From contig JAIMBI010000001.1 of the NCBI GenBank assembly GCA_023565505.1, positions 186,001 through 250,000 on the forward strand: a DNA stretch of 64,000 bases, written 5' to 3'. The position numbers and the translations under genes were made by a program. Shown one piece after another: positions 48,125-57,224 of the stretch. Below the pieces are notes generated by a model. The model was given only the letters and a program-made list of their open reading frames with translations. It had not been told where the DNA came from and searched no databases. This DNA is from Actinomycetes bacterium. Lineage in GTDB: Bacteria; Bacillota; Sulfobacillia; Sulfobacillales; JAIMBI01. How positions within the stretch are numbered: position 1 is the first letter of the stretch; each line of letters begins with the position of its first letter.

Positions 48125-48713
48125 TCCCGGCAAGGCCGAGGAGTTTCGCCGCCTGCTCGCGCCGGCCGGCATCCGATTGGCGTTGCCCTACGTCGGAGGT
48201 GCGGGGGTGGTGCCGGAGACCGGAACCACGTACCTGGAGAATGCGCGGATCAAGAGCCTCGCGGTGGCCCGGGCGACGGGCCTGCCCGCCCTGGGGGACG
48301 ATTCCGGCATCGAGGTCGATGCGCTCGACGGAAGGCCGGGCCTGCACTCGGCAGACTACGTGAGCCAGGACCCCTGGACGAACGTCCGCACCGTCTTGGC
48401 CGAACTCATGGCGGTGCCCTGGCCGCGGCGTACTGCCCGCATGCGGGCGGTGCTGGTACTGGCGTCCCCGGACGGGACCATGCTGGCGGCGGAGGGCGTG
48501 GTGGAGGGTCGGATCGGGTTCGTGCCCCGAGGGCGGTTCGGCTTCGGCTACGACCCCATCTTCGTGCTGCCCGACGGTCGCACGCTGGCCGAGCTCCTGC
48601 CGGAGGAGAAAGACGCCGTGGGCCACCGGGGACGGGCGGCGCGGGCCTTGCTGGAGCAGTGGGCCGCGGTCGGCCCGTTCCGTCCGGACGCGGATCCGGC
48701 GCGGAGAGGTTGA
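48090..48713 (+). CDS. rdgB: XTP/dITP pyrophosphatase
   Basis: A 207-residue Ham1/RdgB family enzyme that removes non-canonical purine triphosphates (dITP, XTP). The family motifs are VLASHNPGKAEEFRRLL at the N-terminus, ALGDDSGIEVDALDGRPGLHSA with catalytic Asp residues, and GRFGFGYDPIFVLPDG. The ATG at 48090 lies in the end of rph (GGAGGGGGAGAAGT before it). rph-rdgB coupling is common in Firmicutes. Confidence 0.95.
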   Translation: MSSATWVLASHNPGKAEEFRRLLAPAGIRLALPYVGGAGVVPETGTTYLENARIKSLAVARATGLPALGDDSGIEVDALDGRPGLHSADYVSQDPWTNVRTVLAELMAVPWPRRTARMRAVLVLASPDGTMLAAEGVVEGRIGFVPRGRFGFGYDPIFVLPDGRTLAELLPEEKDAVGHRGRAARALLEQWAAVGPFRPDADPARRG

Positions 48714-48739
48714 CGCGCGGTGGGGACCGGTGGTAAGAT
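48710..48739 (+). promoter_or_regulatory. promoter of the tRNA cluster
   Basis: TTGACG at 48710-48715 and TAAGAT at 48734-48739 are 18 bp apart, with TG just before the -10. It overlaps the rdgB stop codon and lies 20 bp before the tRNA-Pro gene, as expected for a stable-RNA promoter. Confidence 0.7.
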
Positions 48740-48758
48740 GAAGGCGCTATCAGGAGGC

Positions 48759-48835
48759 CGGGGCGTGGCGCAGCTTGGTAGCGCACTTGCTTTGGGAGCA
48801 AGGGGTCGGGGGTTCGAATCCCTCCGCCCCGACCA
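48759..48835 (+). tRNA. tRNA-Pro (TGG)
   Basis: Acceptor CGGGGCG pairs with CGCCCCG, anticodon TGG in CTTTGGGA, T-arm GGGGGTTCGAATCCCTC, discriminator A and an encoded CCA. First gene of the cluster. Confidence 0.95.
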
Positions 48836-48857
48836 TGAGGAACCCGGTTCCGGGTAC

Positions 48858-48934
48858 GTCCCCGTAGCTCAGCGGGATAGAGCGCGGGACTTCTAATCCC
48901 GGTGTCGCAGGTTCGAATCCTGCCGGGGACGCCA
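48858..48934 (+). tRNA. tRNA-Arg (TCT)
   Basis: Acceptor GTCCCCG pairs with CGGGGAC, anticodon TCT in ACTTCTAAT, T-loop GTTCGAATC, discriminator G, encoded CCA. Confidence 0.95.
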
Positions 48935-48944
48935 AAAAGTTTAC

Positions 48945-49022
48945 GGTGGATGTAGCTCAGTTGGTTAGAGCACCAGGTTGTGGCCCTGGGGGTCGGGGGT
49001 TCAAGTCCCCTCATTCACCCCA
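48945..49022 (+). tRNA. tRNA-His (GTG)
   Basis: Acceptor GTGGATG pairs with CATTCAC and the extra 5' G at 48945 faces C73, the identity mark of tRNA-His. Anticodon GTG in TTGTGGC; CCA encoded. Confidence 0.95.
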
Positions 49023-49030
49023 ATTTTACT

Positions 49031-49059
49031 CCCCGCCAGTGGTCTGGCGGGGCGTTTTT
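49031..49059 (+). terminator. intrinsic terminator inside the tRNA cluster
   Basis: CCCCGCCA and TGGCGGGG form an 8-bp stem around GTGGTC, followed by CG and five T. It lies between tRNA-His and tRNA-Arg(TCG), so the last two tRNAs need read-through or their own promoter. Confidence 0.8.
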
Positions 49060-49064
49060 CAAGC

Positions 49065-49140
49065 GCGCCCGTAGCTCAGGGGACAGAGTGACGGACTTCG
49101 AATCCGGAGGTCGTAGGTTCAAATCCTACCGGGCGCGCCA
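49065..49140 (+). tRNA. tRNA-Arg (TCG)
   Basis: Acceptor GCGCCCG pairs with CGGGCGC, anticodon TCG in ACTTCGAAT, T-loop GTTCAAATC, discriminator G, encoded CCA. Confidence 0.93.
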
Positions 49141-49141
49141 G

Positions 49142-49225
49142 GCGAGGGTGATGGAACGGCAGACATGCGAGACTTAGGATCTCGTGCCGCAAGGCGTAAG
49201 GGTTCGAGTCCCTTCCCTCGCACCA
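49142..49225 (+). tRNA. tRNA-Leu (TAG)
   Basis: Acceptor GCGAGGG pairs with CCCTCGC, anticodon TAG in CTTAGGA, long variable arm around TGCCGCAAGGCGT typical of class II tRNA, T-loop GTTCGAGTC, discriminator A and encoded CCA. Confidence 0.95.
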
Positions 49226-49234
49226 GATGTCAGG

Positions 49235-49259
49235 CGGCCCGGTTCACCGGGCCGTGTTT
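49235..49259 (+). terminator. intrinsic terminator after the tRNA cluster
   Basis: CGGCCCGG and CCGGGCCG form an 8-bp stem with a TTCA loop, followed by TGTTTC. Ends the tRNA transcript. Confidence 0.7.
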
Positions 49260-49349
49260 CGATCCGGGTTACGCCCAGGCAACGGGAACGACGTGCTGAC
49301 GCGCCGCCCCCGCAAGGGCGGCGCGGCCGTCCGGGAAAGGGCCTGTCTG

Positions 49350-49358
49350 TGATATAAT
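49350..49358 (+). promoter_or_regulatory. extended -10 promoter of the tig-clpP-clpX cluster
   Basis: TGATATAAT gives a perfect TATAAT with an extended TGn element, about 78 bp upstream of the trigger factor start. No clear -35. It probably drives tig and the clp genes. Confidence 0.65.
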
Positions 49359-49435
49359 ACCCTGGCATTTCGGGCTCCGGCCGGGACGGGTGTCCCGCGA
49401 CGCGAGCGGCGGGCAAGGGGAGGGTCAGCGGGTTC

Positions 49436-50725
49436 ATGCAGGTCGAGGTGGAGCGGCTCCCGGGATCGCGGGCGCGGTTGGTGGTGACGCTGCCGGCGGA
49501 GGACGTGACGCGCGCGATGGACGAGGCGTTTAAGACATTGGTGCGCCGTTACGAAGTCCCCGGGTTCCGGCGGGGCAAGGCGCCGCGCCACGTGTTCGAG
49601 CGATACGTGGGGCGTTCCGTGCTGCTGCGCGAGGCCGCGGAGCGCTTGGTGGACCAGAGTTACCCCGAGGCCGTCCGCGAGGCCGGGGTCGAACCGGTGG
49701 AGGGCCCGTCGATTCAGTTCCGTCAAGTGGGCGACGGGCAGGCCTTGGTCTACACGGCCGAGATGGCCGTTAAGCCGGTCATTGACCTGGGCGACTATCG
49801 GGATTTGCTCCACGAGCCGCTCGAGGTCGGCGAGGTGACGGACGAGTTGGTCGAGGCCGAGCTCAAGGCGGCGGCGGAGGAGGAAGCCCAGTGGGTTCCG
49901 GCCACCGAGGAGGATCCGGTCGAGGTGGGCAGCCGCGTGGTGCTCGATCTGACCGGGCGCCGGGAGGGCGAGGAGGAGCCGTTCGCCGAGACATCCGACT
50001 ACGCCGTGGAGGTCGGCCGCGGGACGCTGCTCGAGGGGCTGGAGGCGCAGCTCATAGGGCTGAAGCTGAACCAGCACGTCACCCTCTCCGTGACCTACCC
50101 CGAGGATTATCCCGATCCGAGCGTGGCCGGCAAGCCGGCCGTGTTCGATGTCACCGTGAAGGAACACAAACGCCGGGAGGTCCCCCCGGTCGACGACGAG
50201 TTGGCTCGGGCCAAGGGTCTGGCTGATCTGAAGGAATTGCGCGAACAAATGGCGAACCGGGTGCGCGAGCGCCTGGAGCGTGAGGCGCGGGAGCGGCGGT
50301 TGGCCAACGTGCTGCGGCGGCTCAAGGAGCGCGTGGCGTTCGAGGTGCCGGCGCCCTTGGTCAACCGGGTCGTCCAGCGGCAGCTCGACGACCTGCAGCA
50401 CACCCTGTCGCACCTCGGCGTCACCATGGACCAGTACTTGGCGACCCGAGGGAAGACGCTGGCCGCCGTGGCGGAGGAGATGCGTCCGGGTGCGGTGGAG
50501 CGCGTAAAGGATCAGCTGCTGCTGGAGGCGCTGGCCAAGGCCGAGGCGCTGGAAGTGACGGACGAAGAAGTCGTCGAGGCGCTCCGACCGGTTGCCGAGG
50601 CCATCCGCCGGCCGCTCGACCAGGTGGTCGGTAACCTCAAGGTGAGCGGGGAGTTCGAAGCCCTTCGAGGAAACCTCCTGGTGGACAAGGCCGCCAATTT
50701 TGTAAGGGAGCCGCAAACGGCATAA
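49436..50725 (+). CDS. tig: trigger factor
   Basis: A 429-residue ribosome-bound chaperone with peptidyl-prolyl isomerase activity. The ribosome-binding signature [10 protein letters not shown] is near residues 42-51, the FKBP-like domain spans about 150-240, and the charged helical C-terminal arms follow. The start is ATG 49436 behind GGGGAGGG. It precedes clpP and clpX in the standard Firmicutes order. Confidence 0.95.
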   Translation: MQVEVERLPGSRARLVVTLPAEDVTRAMDEAFKTLVRRYEVPGFRRGKAPRHVFERYVGRSVLLREAAERLVDQSYPEAVREAGVEPVEGPSIQFRQVGDGQALVYTAEMAVKPVIDLGDYRDLLHEPLEVGEVTDELVEAELKAAAEEEAQWVPATEEDPVEVGSRVVLDLTGRREGEEEPFAETSDYAVEVGRGTLLEGLEAQLIGLKLNQHVTLSVTYPEDYPDPSVAGKPAVFDVTVKEHKRREVPPVDDELARAKGLADLKELREQMANRVRERLEREARERRLANVLRRLKERVAFEVPAPLVNRVVQRQLDDLQHTLSHLGVTMDQYLATRGKTLAAVAEEMRPGAVERVKDQLLLEALAKAEALEVTDEEVVEALRPVAEAIRRPLDQVVGNLKVSGEFEALRGNLLVDKAANFVREPQTA

Positions 50726-50756
50726 TGTAAGGAGAGGGCGGCAGGAGGAGGAAACG

Positions 50757-51362
50757 ATGAGCTACCTAGTGCCGATGGTCGTGGAGCAGACAAACCGCGG
50801 GGAGCGGTCCTACGACATTTACTCGCGGTTGCTCAAGGAGCGCATCATTTTTATCGGTAGCCCCATCGACGACGACGTGGCCAACCTCGTCGTCGCGCAG
50901 CTCCTGTTCCTCGAGAGCGAGGACCCCGACCGCGACATCCAAATCTATGTGAATTCGCCGGGCGGGTCGGTCTCGGCCGGCATGGGGATCTACGACACGA
51001 TGCAGTACATCAAACCGGATGTGTCCACCCTGTGCGTGGGATCCGCGGCCAGCATGGGGGCGGTGCTCCTGGCCGGCGGCGCGCCGGGCAAGCGGTTCGC
51101 ATTGCCGCATGCGCGGATCATGATCCACGAGGTCGGAGTGCAGAACCTGGGCGGTCGGGCCACCGACCTGGACATCTACATCCGGGAGATGCTGCGCACC
51201 CGGGAGATGGTGGTCAACGTCCTGGCGCACCACACCGGGCACAGCCCCGAGAAGATTATGAAAGACACCGAACGGGACTACTGGATGAGCGCCGAGGAGG
51301 CGAAGGCGTACGGCCTGATCGACGGGATCACCACACCCCGGGGGAAGGCGGCTCAGTCCTGA
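50757..51362 (+). CDS. clpP: ATP-dependent Clp protease proteolytic subunit
   Basis: A 201-residue serine peptidase. Catalytic Ser99 in GSAASMG, His124 in MIHEVG and the Asp in the [20 protein letters not shown] region. It starts at ATG 50757 after GGCAGGAGGAGG. It assembles with ClpX for regulated protein degradation, including tmRNA-tagged proteins. Confidence 0.97.
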   Translation: MSYLVPMVVEQTNRGERSYDIYSRLLKERIIFIGSPIDDDVANLVVAQLLFLESEDPDRDIQIYVNSPGGSVSAGMGIYDTMQYIKPDVSTLCVGSAASMGAVLLAGGAPGKRFALPHARIMIHEVGVQNLGGRATDLDIYIREMLRTREMVVNVLAHHTGHSPEKIMKDTERDYWMSAEEAKAYGLIDGITTPRGKAAQS

Positions 51363-51418
51363 CCGGGCGGGTTTAGGGCGCTTAGCAGGCGACGGGCGGC
51401 TACAAGGGGGGTTGGGAG

Positions 51419-52699
51419 ATGTTCAAGTTCACCGACGAGAAGGGCCAGCTGAAATGCTCGTTCTGCGGCAAGTACCAGGACCAGGTCAAGCGGCTCATCG
51501 CCGGTCCCGGGGGCGTCTACATCTGCGACGAGTGCGTCGAACTGTGCTCGGAGATCATTGAGGAGGAACTCAACGACGACGTCGAGTTCGACCTCAAGGA
51601 CATCCCGAAGCCGCAGGAGATCAAGGCGATCCTCGACCAGTACGTGGTCGGGCAGGAGCGTGCCAAGAAGACGCTCTCGGTCGCCGTCTACAACCACTAC
51701 AAGCGGATCAACATGGGCAGCAAGGTGGACGACGTCGAGCTCCAGAAGTCGAACATCCTGATGCTGGGGCCGACCGGTTCCGGTAAGACCCTGCTGGCCC
51801 AGACGCTCGCCCGGATCTTGAACGTTCCCTTCGCCATTGCGGACGCCACCTCCCTGACGGAAGCCGGCTACGTCGGTGAAGACGTCGAGAACATCCTGCT
51901 CAAGCTGATCCAAGCCGCCGACTACGACGTGGAGAAGGCCGAGAAGGGTATCGTCTACATCGACGAGGTCGACAAGATCGCCCGGAAGTCCGAGAACCCG
52001 TCGATCACCCGGGATGTCTCCGGCGAAGGCGTGCAGCAGGCGCTGCTGAAGATCCTGGAGGGCACGGTGGCAAGCGTCCCGCCCCAGGGCGGCCGTAAGC
52101 ACCCTCACCAGGAGTTCATCCAGATCGATACCACAAACATCCTGTTCATCTGCGGCGGGGCGTTCGACGGAATCGAGAAGATCATTAAGCGGCGCATTGG
52201 CAAGAAGGGGCTCGGATTCGGCGCCGAGTTGCAGCCCAAGCAGGACAAGAACATCGGGGAGATCCTGGCCCAGATCATGCCGGAGGACCTGCTCAAGTTC
52301 GGGCTCATTCCGGAATTTGTGGGCCGCCTGCCCATCACGGTGACGCTGGACGCGCTGGACGAGGCTGCGTTGGTGCGGATCCTCACCGAGCCGCGCAACG
52401 CGCTCATCAAGCAGTACCAGAAGCTGCTGGCGCTCGACGGCATCGACCTGGAGTTCAAGGAGGACGCGATCCAGGCCCTGGCGGCGGAGGCCATGCGGCG
52501 CAACACGGGGGCGCGCGCGCTCCGGGCCATCATCGAAGACATCATGCTCGACGTGATGTACGAGATGCCGAGCCGGCAGGACGTCTCCAAGTGCATCGTG
52601 ACCCGGGAGGTCGTCGAGCGGCGCGAGGCCCCGTTGATGGTCACCGCCGAGCGCGGCAAGCGCCAGCCCGGCAAAAAACAGAAGGAAGAGACGGCTTAG
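51419..52699 (+). CDS. clpX: ATP-dependent Clp protease ATP-binding subunit ClpX
   Basis: A 426-residue AAA+ unfoldase. The N-terminal zinc domain has CSFC and CDEC; Walker A is GPTGSGKT near residues 118-125, Walker [11 protein letters not shown], the pore loop GYVG and the sensor 2 region GARALR are present, as is the ClpP-binding IGF-type loop (KGLGFG). It unfolds substrates such as proteins bearing the ANENTELALAA tag. ATG 51419 follows GGGGGGTTGGGAG. Confidence 0.97.
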   Translation: MFKFTDEKGQLKCSFCGKYQDQVKRLIAGPGGVYICDECVELCSEIIEEELNDDVEFDLKDIPKPQEIKAILDQYVVGQERAKKTLSVAVYNHYKRINMGSKVDDVELQKSNILMLGPTGSGKTLLAQTLARILNVPFAIADATSLTEAGYVGEDVENILLKLIQAADYDVEKAEKGIVYIDEVDKIARKSENPSITRDVSGEGVQQALLKILEGTVASVPPQGGRKHPHQEFIQIDTTNILFICGGAFDGIEKIIKRRIGKKGLGFGAELQPKQDKNIGEILAQIMPEDLLKFGLIPEFVGRLPITVTLDALDEAALVRILTEPRNALIKQYQKLLALDGIDLEFKEDAIQALAAEAMRRNTGARALRAIIEDIMLDVMYEMPSRQDVSKCIVTREVVERREAPLMVTAERGKRQPGKKQKEETA

Positions 52700-52715
52700 C
52701 CCGCTGGCTGGGACC

Positions 52716-52740
52716 GGCCCGCTCCTCCGGTGAGCGGGCC
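52716..52740 (+). terminator. hairpin after clpX
   Basis: GGCCCGCTC and GAGCGGGCC form a 9-bp stem around CTCCGGT, 17 bp after the clpX stop. The tail is T-poor (GTCGTCGTG), so it is a probable but not perfect terminator. Confidence 0.55.
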
Positions 52741-52805
52741 GTCGTCGTGTCCGACGCCCCGCGCCCTTGCGCGGCGGAGGCCGCCGTCGTACGATCCCCT
52801 CTGCC

Positions 52806-54131
52806 ATGAACGCCAACCGTCCGATTCCGGAGGGCTCTCCGCTGCCGGCGGCGCCGCGCGGCCGGCGGCAGACCGCCGTGGTGGATCGTCCCGCCCCGGA
52901 CGGCACGGTCCCGGGTTGCCCCGTGTTCGGGACGTGCGGCGGCTGCCTGACGCAGGATGTGGCCTATGCCACGCAGTGGGCGTGGAAGACGGAGCGCGTG
53001 CGCCGGGAGATCGGCCGCGTCGGCGTGCCGCCCGACCGGGTCCGACCCGGCTGGCCGGCGCCGCGACCCTACGGGTACCGCAACAAGATGGAGTTCACGT
53101 TCAGCCCGGAGGGCTTGCCGGGGCTGCATCGGCGCGGCGGGTTCGGTGGCGTGGTCCCGCTCGCGGCGTGCCCCATCGCCCTGCCCGCCATCAGCCGTGC
53201 GTTGGCCGCCGTCCACGGCTGGGCGGCGTCTGAGCGCCTGCCGGGCTACGACAAGCGCACGGCGACCGGTTTCCTGCGCCACCTGATGATCCGGGCGTCG
53301 GAGGCGACGGGGGAGTGGATGGTCCTGCTCACCACCACCGCACCCGAGCGGGTGGAGGGGGGCACGGCGCGCTGGAGCGCCGCGGTGGAGCGTTTGGGGG
53401 ATCGGCTGGCGTCGGAGGCGGGGTTCGCCTCGCTCGCCTGGACCGTCGACGAATCGGTGGGCGACGCGCTGCACGGGTTGGAGCAGGCCCGCGTCCTGCG
53501 GGGCCGCCCGGCCATTGAAGAGCGGCTCGCGGGCTTCCGCTACCGGATCGAGTTCCCGACCTTCTTCCAGACGAACACCGCCCAGGCCGAGCGTCTAGTG
53601 GAGCGCGTCCTGGCCCTGGCCGCCCCCCGACCCGGCGAGCGGGTGCTGGACCTGTTTGCCGGCGCCGGCACGTTCACACTGCCGTTGGCGCGGGCCGTCG
53701 GTCCGGCGGGCGAGGTGGTGGGGGTGGATTACGTCGAACCGGCCGTCCGTGCGGGATGGGCCAACGCCGTGGCGAACGGGTTGACCAACACCCGGTGGCT
53801 GGCGGGCACCGTCCGGGCGGTGCTGGCGCGGATCGCCGGCGGTGACCGGTGGCCGGCGACGCTGGGCGGCACGCCGTCCACACCGTGGCGCCCGGACTTG
53901 GTGGTGCTGGACCCGCCCCGCGCCGGCGCGGGCCGCAAGGTCATGAGCCGCGTGGCCGCCTTGGCCCCGCGGCGCGTCGTGTACGTATCCTGCAATCCGG
54001 CCGCGCTCGCGGCGGATCTGACCTTCCTCGCCGTGTTCGGCTACCGGCTGGTCGCGGCCGAGCCGGTCGACCTGTTTCCTCAGACGCCGCACGTGGAGAC
54101 GGTGGCCCTGCTTGAACCGCCGCGCCCTTAG
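52806..54131 (+). CDS. 23S rRNA (uracil-5-)-methyltransferase RumA/RlmD-like
   Basis: A 441-residue SAM-dependent RNA methyltransferase. The Fe-S cluster Cys pattern CPVFGTCGGC (Cx5Cx2C) is near the N-terminus with a further Cys in AACPIAL; the TrmA-family segments YGYRNKMEFTFS, TFFQTNTAQAE, DLFAGAGTF, DPPRAGAG and the nucleophile VYVSCNPA follow. No TRAM domain precedes them. It probably methylates U1939 or U747-type positions of 23S rRNA. Start ATG 52806 was chosen over an upstream in-frame ATG for lack of conserved sequence there; the ribosome site is weak. Confidence 0.85.
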   Translation: MNANRPIPEGSPLPAAPRGRRQTAVVDRPAPDGTVPGCPVFGTCGGCLTQDVAYATQWAWKTERVRREIGRVGVPPDRVRPGWPAPRPYGYRNKMEFTFSPEGLPGLHRRGGFGGVVPLAACPIALPAISRALAAVHGWAASERLPGYDKRTATGFLRHLMIRASEATGEWMVLLTTTAPERVEGGTARWSAAVERLGDRLASEAGFASLAWTVDESVGDALHGLEQARVLRGRPAIEERLAGFRYRIEFPTFFQTNTAQAERLVERVLALAAPRPGERVLDLFAGAGTFTLPLARAVGPAGEVVGVDYVEPAVRAGWANAVANGLTNTRWLAGTVRAVLARIAGGDRWPATLGGTPSTPWRPDLVVLDPPRAGAGRKVMSRVAALAPRRVVYVSCNPAALAADLTFLAVFGYRLVAAEPVDLFPQTPHVETVALLEPPRP

Positions 54132-54223
54132 GGCGGCCGCGTGGGTTGTCGCGGAAGTCGCCGATGTGGTGCAATGACGACGATCGGCGGGTACGCCGAG
54201 ACCGTGCAGGGAGGGATCGCGGG

Positions 54224-54799
54224 GTGTATGAGATCGCCATCGTCGGCGGCGGCCCGGCCGGGGCCAGTGCGGCCATCTTCACCGCCAAGGCGGGCGTCCG
54301 GACCTTGTTGGTCGATAATGGCCGAAGCGTGACGCGGCGGGCTTGGATCAAGAATCATTACGGTCTCCCGGAGATCACCGGCCCGGAGTTGGTCGATCGC
54401 GGCAAGCAGCAGGCGGCGGCGCTCGGCGCCGACGTGGTCACGGCCGACGTCCGGGACATCCGGCGGGACGGCGAGGGATTCGTGTTGGAGACGGACGCCG
54501 GGACGTTCACCGCCCGGCGCGTAATCCTGGCGACCGGCCCGTCCACCGACTTGGCCGAGCGCATCGGCGTGCACCTCGTGCCCGGCCGCGAGCCGCGGAT
54601 CCGAATGGTGGCGGCGGTGGACCCCGACGGCCGGACCAACATCGAGGGCATCTGGGCCTGCGGCACGGTGGCCGGGGTCAGCGTCCACACCATCGTGACG
54701 TCGGGCGACGGCGCCCGGGTGGCGATCAATGTGCTGAGCGAGATGAACGGCGCGCGTTACGTGGACCACGACGTCCTGCCGCGGGACGCGGCGACGTAG
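54224..54799 (+). CDS. small thioredoxin reductase-like FAD protein
   Basis: A 191-residue flavoprotein. It has the FAD dinucleotide motif VGGGPAGASAAIFTAKAG at the N-terminus, TGPSTD in the middle and the C-terminal FAD motif GIWACGTVAGVSVHTIVTSGDGA. It is half the length of thioredoxin reductase: the NADPH domain with its CxxC is missing. The start is the GTG at 54224 behind GGGAGGG. Such short proteins occur in acidophile and thermophile genomes without a proven role; it could take electrons from a separate partner. Confidence 0.75.
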   Translation: MYEIAIVGGGPAGASAAIFTAKAGVRTLLVDNGRSVTRRAWIKNHYGLPEITGPELVDRGKQQAAALGADVVTADVRDIRRDGEGFVLETDAGTFTARRVILATGPSTDLAERIGVHLVPGREPRIRMVAAVDPDGRTNIEGIWACGTVAGVSVHTIVTSGDGARVAINVLSEMNGARYVDHDVLPRDAAT

Positions 54800-54995
54800 G
54801 CCCAAAGGATGGGGGCGGCCGGGACGAACCGGCCCCCGCATCCCGCGCCCAACGCCCGGGAGCCCAGGGCCTTTGGTCGCAGCGTCGATCCGTCGCCCGA
54901 CGGACGCCGTCCGGCGCGTCGGACCCTGTTGCGTGCCGGCGGAGGTCTCTACGCTGGGAGCGGAGCGGATGGCTCCGGGAAAGGCGTGGATACCG

Positions 54996-55229
54996 ATGCG
55001 CAACGGGACGAACGTGGGCGGATGGGACCGGGTCCTGCGCGGGATCGTCGGGGCCGGCGCCCTGGCGCTGGGGATCTGGGGCAAGACCCCCATCGGCGAC
55101 GTGTGGGACTTGGTCGGCGTCATCCTGCTCGCCACGAGCGTCAGCGGATACTGTCTCGTCTACCGGGTGTTGGGGATCTCGACGCGGCCGGAGACCCACC
55201 GGGCGCCCTCACGGGTCGTACACTCCTGA
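54996..55229 (+). CDS. YgaP/DUF2892-like small membrane protein
   Basis: A 77-residue protein with two predicted helices (VLRGIVGAGALALGIWG and LVGVILLATSVSGYCLVYRVLG) and the N-terminal MRNGTNVGGWDRVLR typical of DUF2892 proteins, which are often fused to or located near rhodanese domains. The ATG at 54996 follows GGGAAAGG. It is 197 bp downstream of the small flavoprotein. Confidence 0.75.
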   Translation: MRNGTNVGGWDRVLRGIVGAGALALGIWGKTPIGDVWDLVGVILLATSVSGYCLVYRVLGISTRPETHRAPSRVVHS

Positions 55230-55295
55230 GGCCGTCGCTAAGACCCGCGGCGGCGTGGCAGTCCCGCGTAACGCTGGCGGGGAGGTGACGACGGC

Positions 55296-55964
55296 GTGCT
55301 CTGGCCGTTCGAGGACCGTCACGACGCCGGACGCCGGTTGGCCGAGCGCCTCGCGGCCGCCTGGCGCGGACCGCGCCCCTTGGTGTGGGGGGTGGCCCGG
55401 GGCGGCGTGGTGGTGGCTCAGCCGGTGGCCGAGCGCTTGGCGGGCGACCTGGATGTCGTGGTGGTCAGGAAGATCGCGGCGCCCCACGCGCCGGAATACG
55501 CCCTGGGGGCGGTGACGGCCTACGGAGAGCCGCTGTGGACGGATGTCGCGGCGGATCTCGCTCCGGCGGCCCTCCGGGCCGAATGGGCCCGGGCCGCCCA
55601 GGAGGCGGCGCGCCGGCGGGAGGAGCGGTACCGGTCGGCGGGTCGGGCGGACCCCGCCGGGCGCTCGGTCGTTGTGGTCGACGACGGGGCGGCCACCGGG
55701 GCCAGCGTGCGGGCCGCCGTTCGGGCGGCCCGGGCGGCCGGTGCGGCCACCGTGGTCGTCGCCCTGCCCGTGGCCACTCCGGCCGCAGCGGACATGCTGG
55801 CGGGGGAGGCCGACGAGGTCGTGGTGCTGCTGGCGGACCCCGACCTCCGCGCCGTGAGTCAGTATTATCGCGACTTCGGCGAGGTCGGCGACGACACGGT
55901 GCTGGCGCTTTTGGAGCGGTCCGGGAGATCCGGCGGGATGACGCGGGACGGATCCGGCCCTTGA
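55296..55964 (+). CDS. predicted phosphoribosyltransferase
   Basis: A 222-residue PRTase-fold protein. The PRPP-binding loop is VVVVDDGAATGASVRAAV near residues 125-142. The VVVVRKIAAPHAPEYALGAVT segment is characteristic of a conserved group of predicted phosphoribosyltransferases often located with stress or dormancy genes. Start GTG 55296 behind GGGGAGG. Substrate unknown. It overlaps the end of the convergent pseudogene. Confidence 0.78.
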   Translation: MLWPFEDRHDAGRRLAERLAAAWRGPRPLVWGVARGGVVVAQPVAERLAGDLDVVVVRKIAAPHAPEYALGAVTAYGEPLWTDVAADLAPAALRAEWARAAQEAARRREERYRSAGRADPAGRSVVVVDDGAATGASVRAAVRAARAAGAATVVVALPVATPAAADMLAGEADEVVVLLADPDLRAVSQYYRDFGEVGDDTVLALLERSGRSGGMTRDGSGP

Positions 55965-57124
55965 GTCGGTCGGGGTCGGTGGCATCGGTTCGTGCGCGAA
56001 TGCTCCGCCGTGCCAGCGGGATGCCGTCCCACACGTTCCCGGCCAGCACTCCGACCACGCGCCCGTCCTGCACGTAGTACACACGCCTTGACGGTAGGGC
56101 TCCACCCAATCGGCCACGGTGGCCAGACGCGTCCACGTGGCCGACCGCCTCGAAGCCGTGCGCGAAGCGGTCGGAGTAGAAGAGGGGGAGCGACTCGAAG
56201 GGCGCGGCGCCACCGGCCATGGTCTCGCCGGCTGCGGTGCCGCCTGCCACGGCGTTCTCTTTGTGTTCGACGCGCACGGTGATCCGGTGTTCGGGAACGG
56301 GGAAGCGAGCCACGTCGCCGGCCGCCCAGACGGCCCGGTCCGCCGTGCGGCCGCAGCCGTTGACCACGGCCCCCCGTCAGGAGCCCCGCCGCCTCGGCCA
56401 GGGTCGTCTCGGGCGTGATGCCCAGGCCCGCCACCACCAGGTCCGCCGGGAACCGACGGCCGGCGCCGGTAGTGGCCTGATAGCCCCGCTCCGGGTCGCC
56501 TGCGAGCGCCACCAGGGTGTCTTGGGTGAAGACGGTCACGCTGCCGTTCGATACTCGTCGGCCGGTCGGCGCGCGAGGTCCTCGGGCAGGATGCGCGCCA
56601 GGAGGCCGGCCTCGGGGACGACCAGGGTCACCGCGTGACCATGGAGGTGAAGCGCCGCCGCGAGGTCGGCTCCGATGAACCTGCCCCCCAGCACCAGCAC
56701 CCGGCGGGATCCGGTTCCGGCCGCCTGCTCCAGGCAGAGGTAGTCGTCCAGCGTTCGGAAGAGAGGACCCCCGGGGGTCGCCGGGCAAGCAGCGCGGCAC
56801 CCCGCCCGTGGCCGGCAGGAGGCGGTCGTACCGGAAACGGCGGCCGAATTGGTCTTCGACGATTTTGGCGGCCCGGTCCAGGCGCACCACGCGGGTGCCC
56901 AGGTACTCGTCTACGCCCAGGGCTTCGGGGTCCCGGTAGCGCCCTACCGCTTCCAGACGTTCGCCTTTCCAGAGTCCCTTCGACAGCGGGGCGCGGGCGT
57001 ACGGAGGGAATCGTTCGGCGGAGATGAGGGCGATCCGGTGATCCCGGTCATGCCGGCGGATGGCTTCCTCGTCCGCGGCCGCTGTCCTGCCCCCGCCGAC
57101 GACGACGTCGCGGGAGGACTTCAT
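55960..57124 (-). pseudogene. FAD/NAD-dependent pyridine nucleotide-disulfide oxidoreductase, multiply frameshifted
   Basis: The minus strand encodes a rubredoxin/ferredoxin reductase-like flavoprotein spread over several frames: MKSSRDVVVGGG and PPYARAPLSKGLW from 57124; then LFRTLDDYLCLEQAAG and VLVLGGRFIGADLAAALHLH (second nucleotide-binding motif) in another frame; VTVFTQDTLVALAGDP and DLVVAGLGITPETTLAEAAG in the first frame again; then AVWAAGDVARFPVPEH and FYSDRFAHGFEAVGHVD in a third; and finally VYYVQDGRVVGVLAGNVWD. At least four shifts are needed, and the GGG-R-TAA start also deviates from GxGxxG. It is a dead gene, or this stretch is badly assembled. Confidence 0.75.
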
Positions 57125-57224
57125 GGCGGGCAGGCCTCCCTTCGCCGGCGGCTCGCCGTCCACGCCGGCGAAGGCGTTATGCAGAATGTGGCAACGCCGC
57201 GAATTGCGGCACGTCTTCGGGCGG

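Noticed and set aside
48406-49014. 202-codon minus-strand frame and others crossing the tRNA genes
   Set aside because: They are translations of the antisense strand of tRNA genes, a well-known source of spurious proteins.
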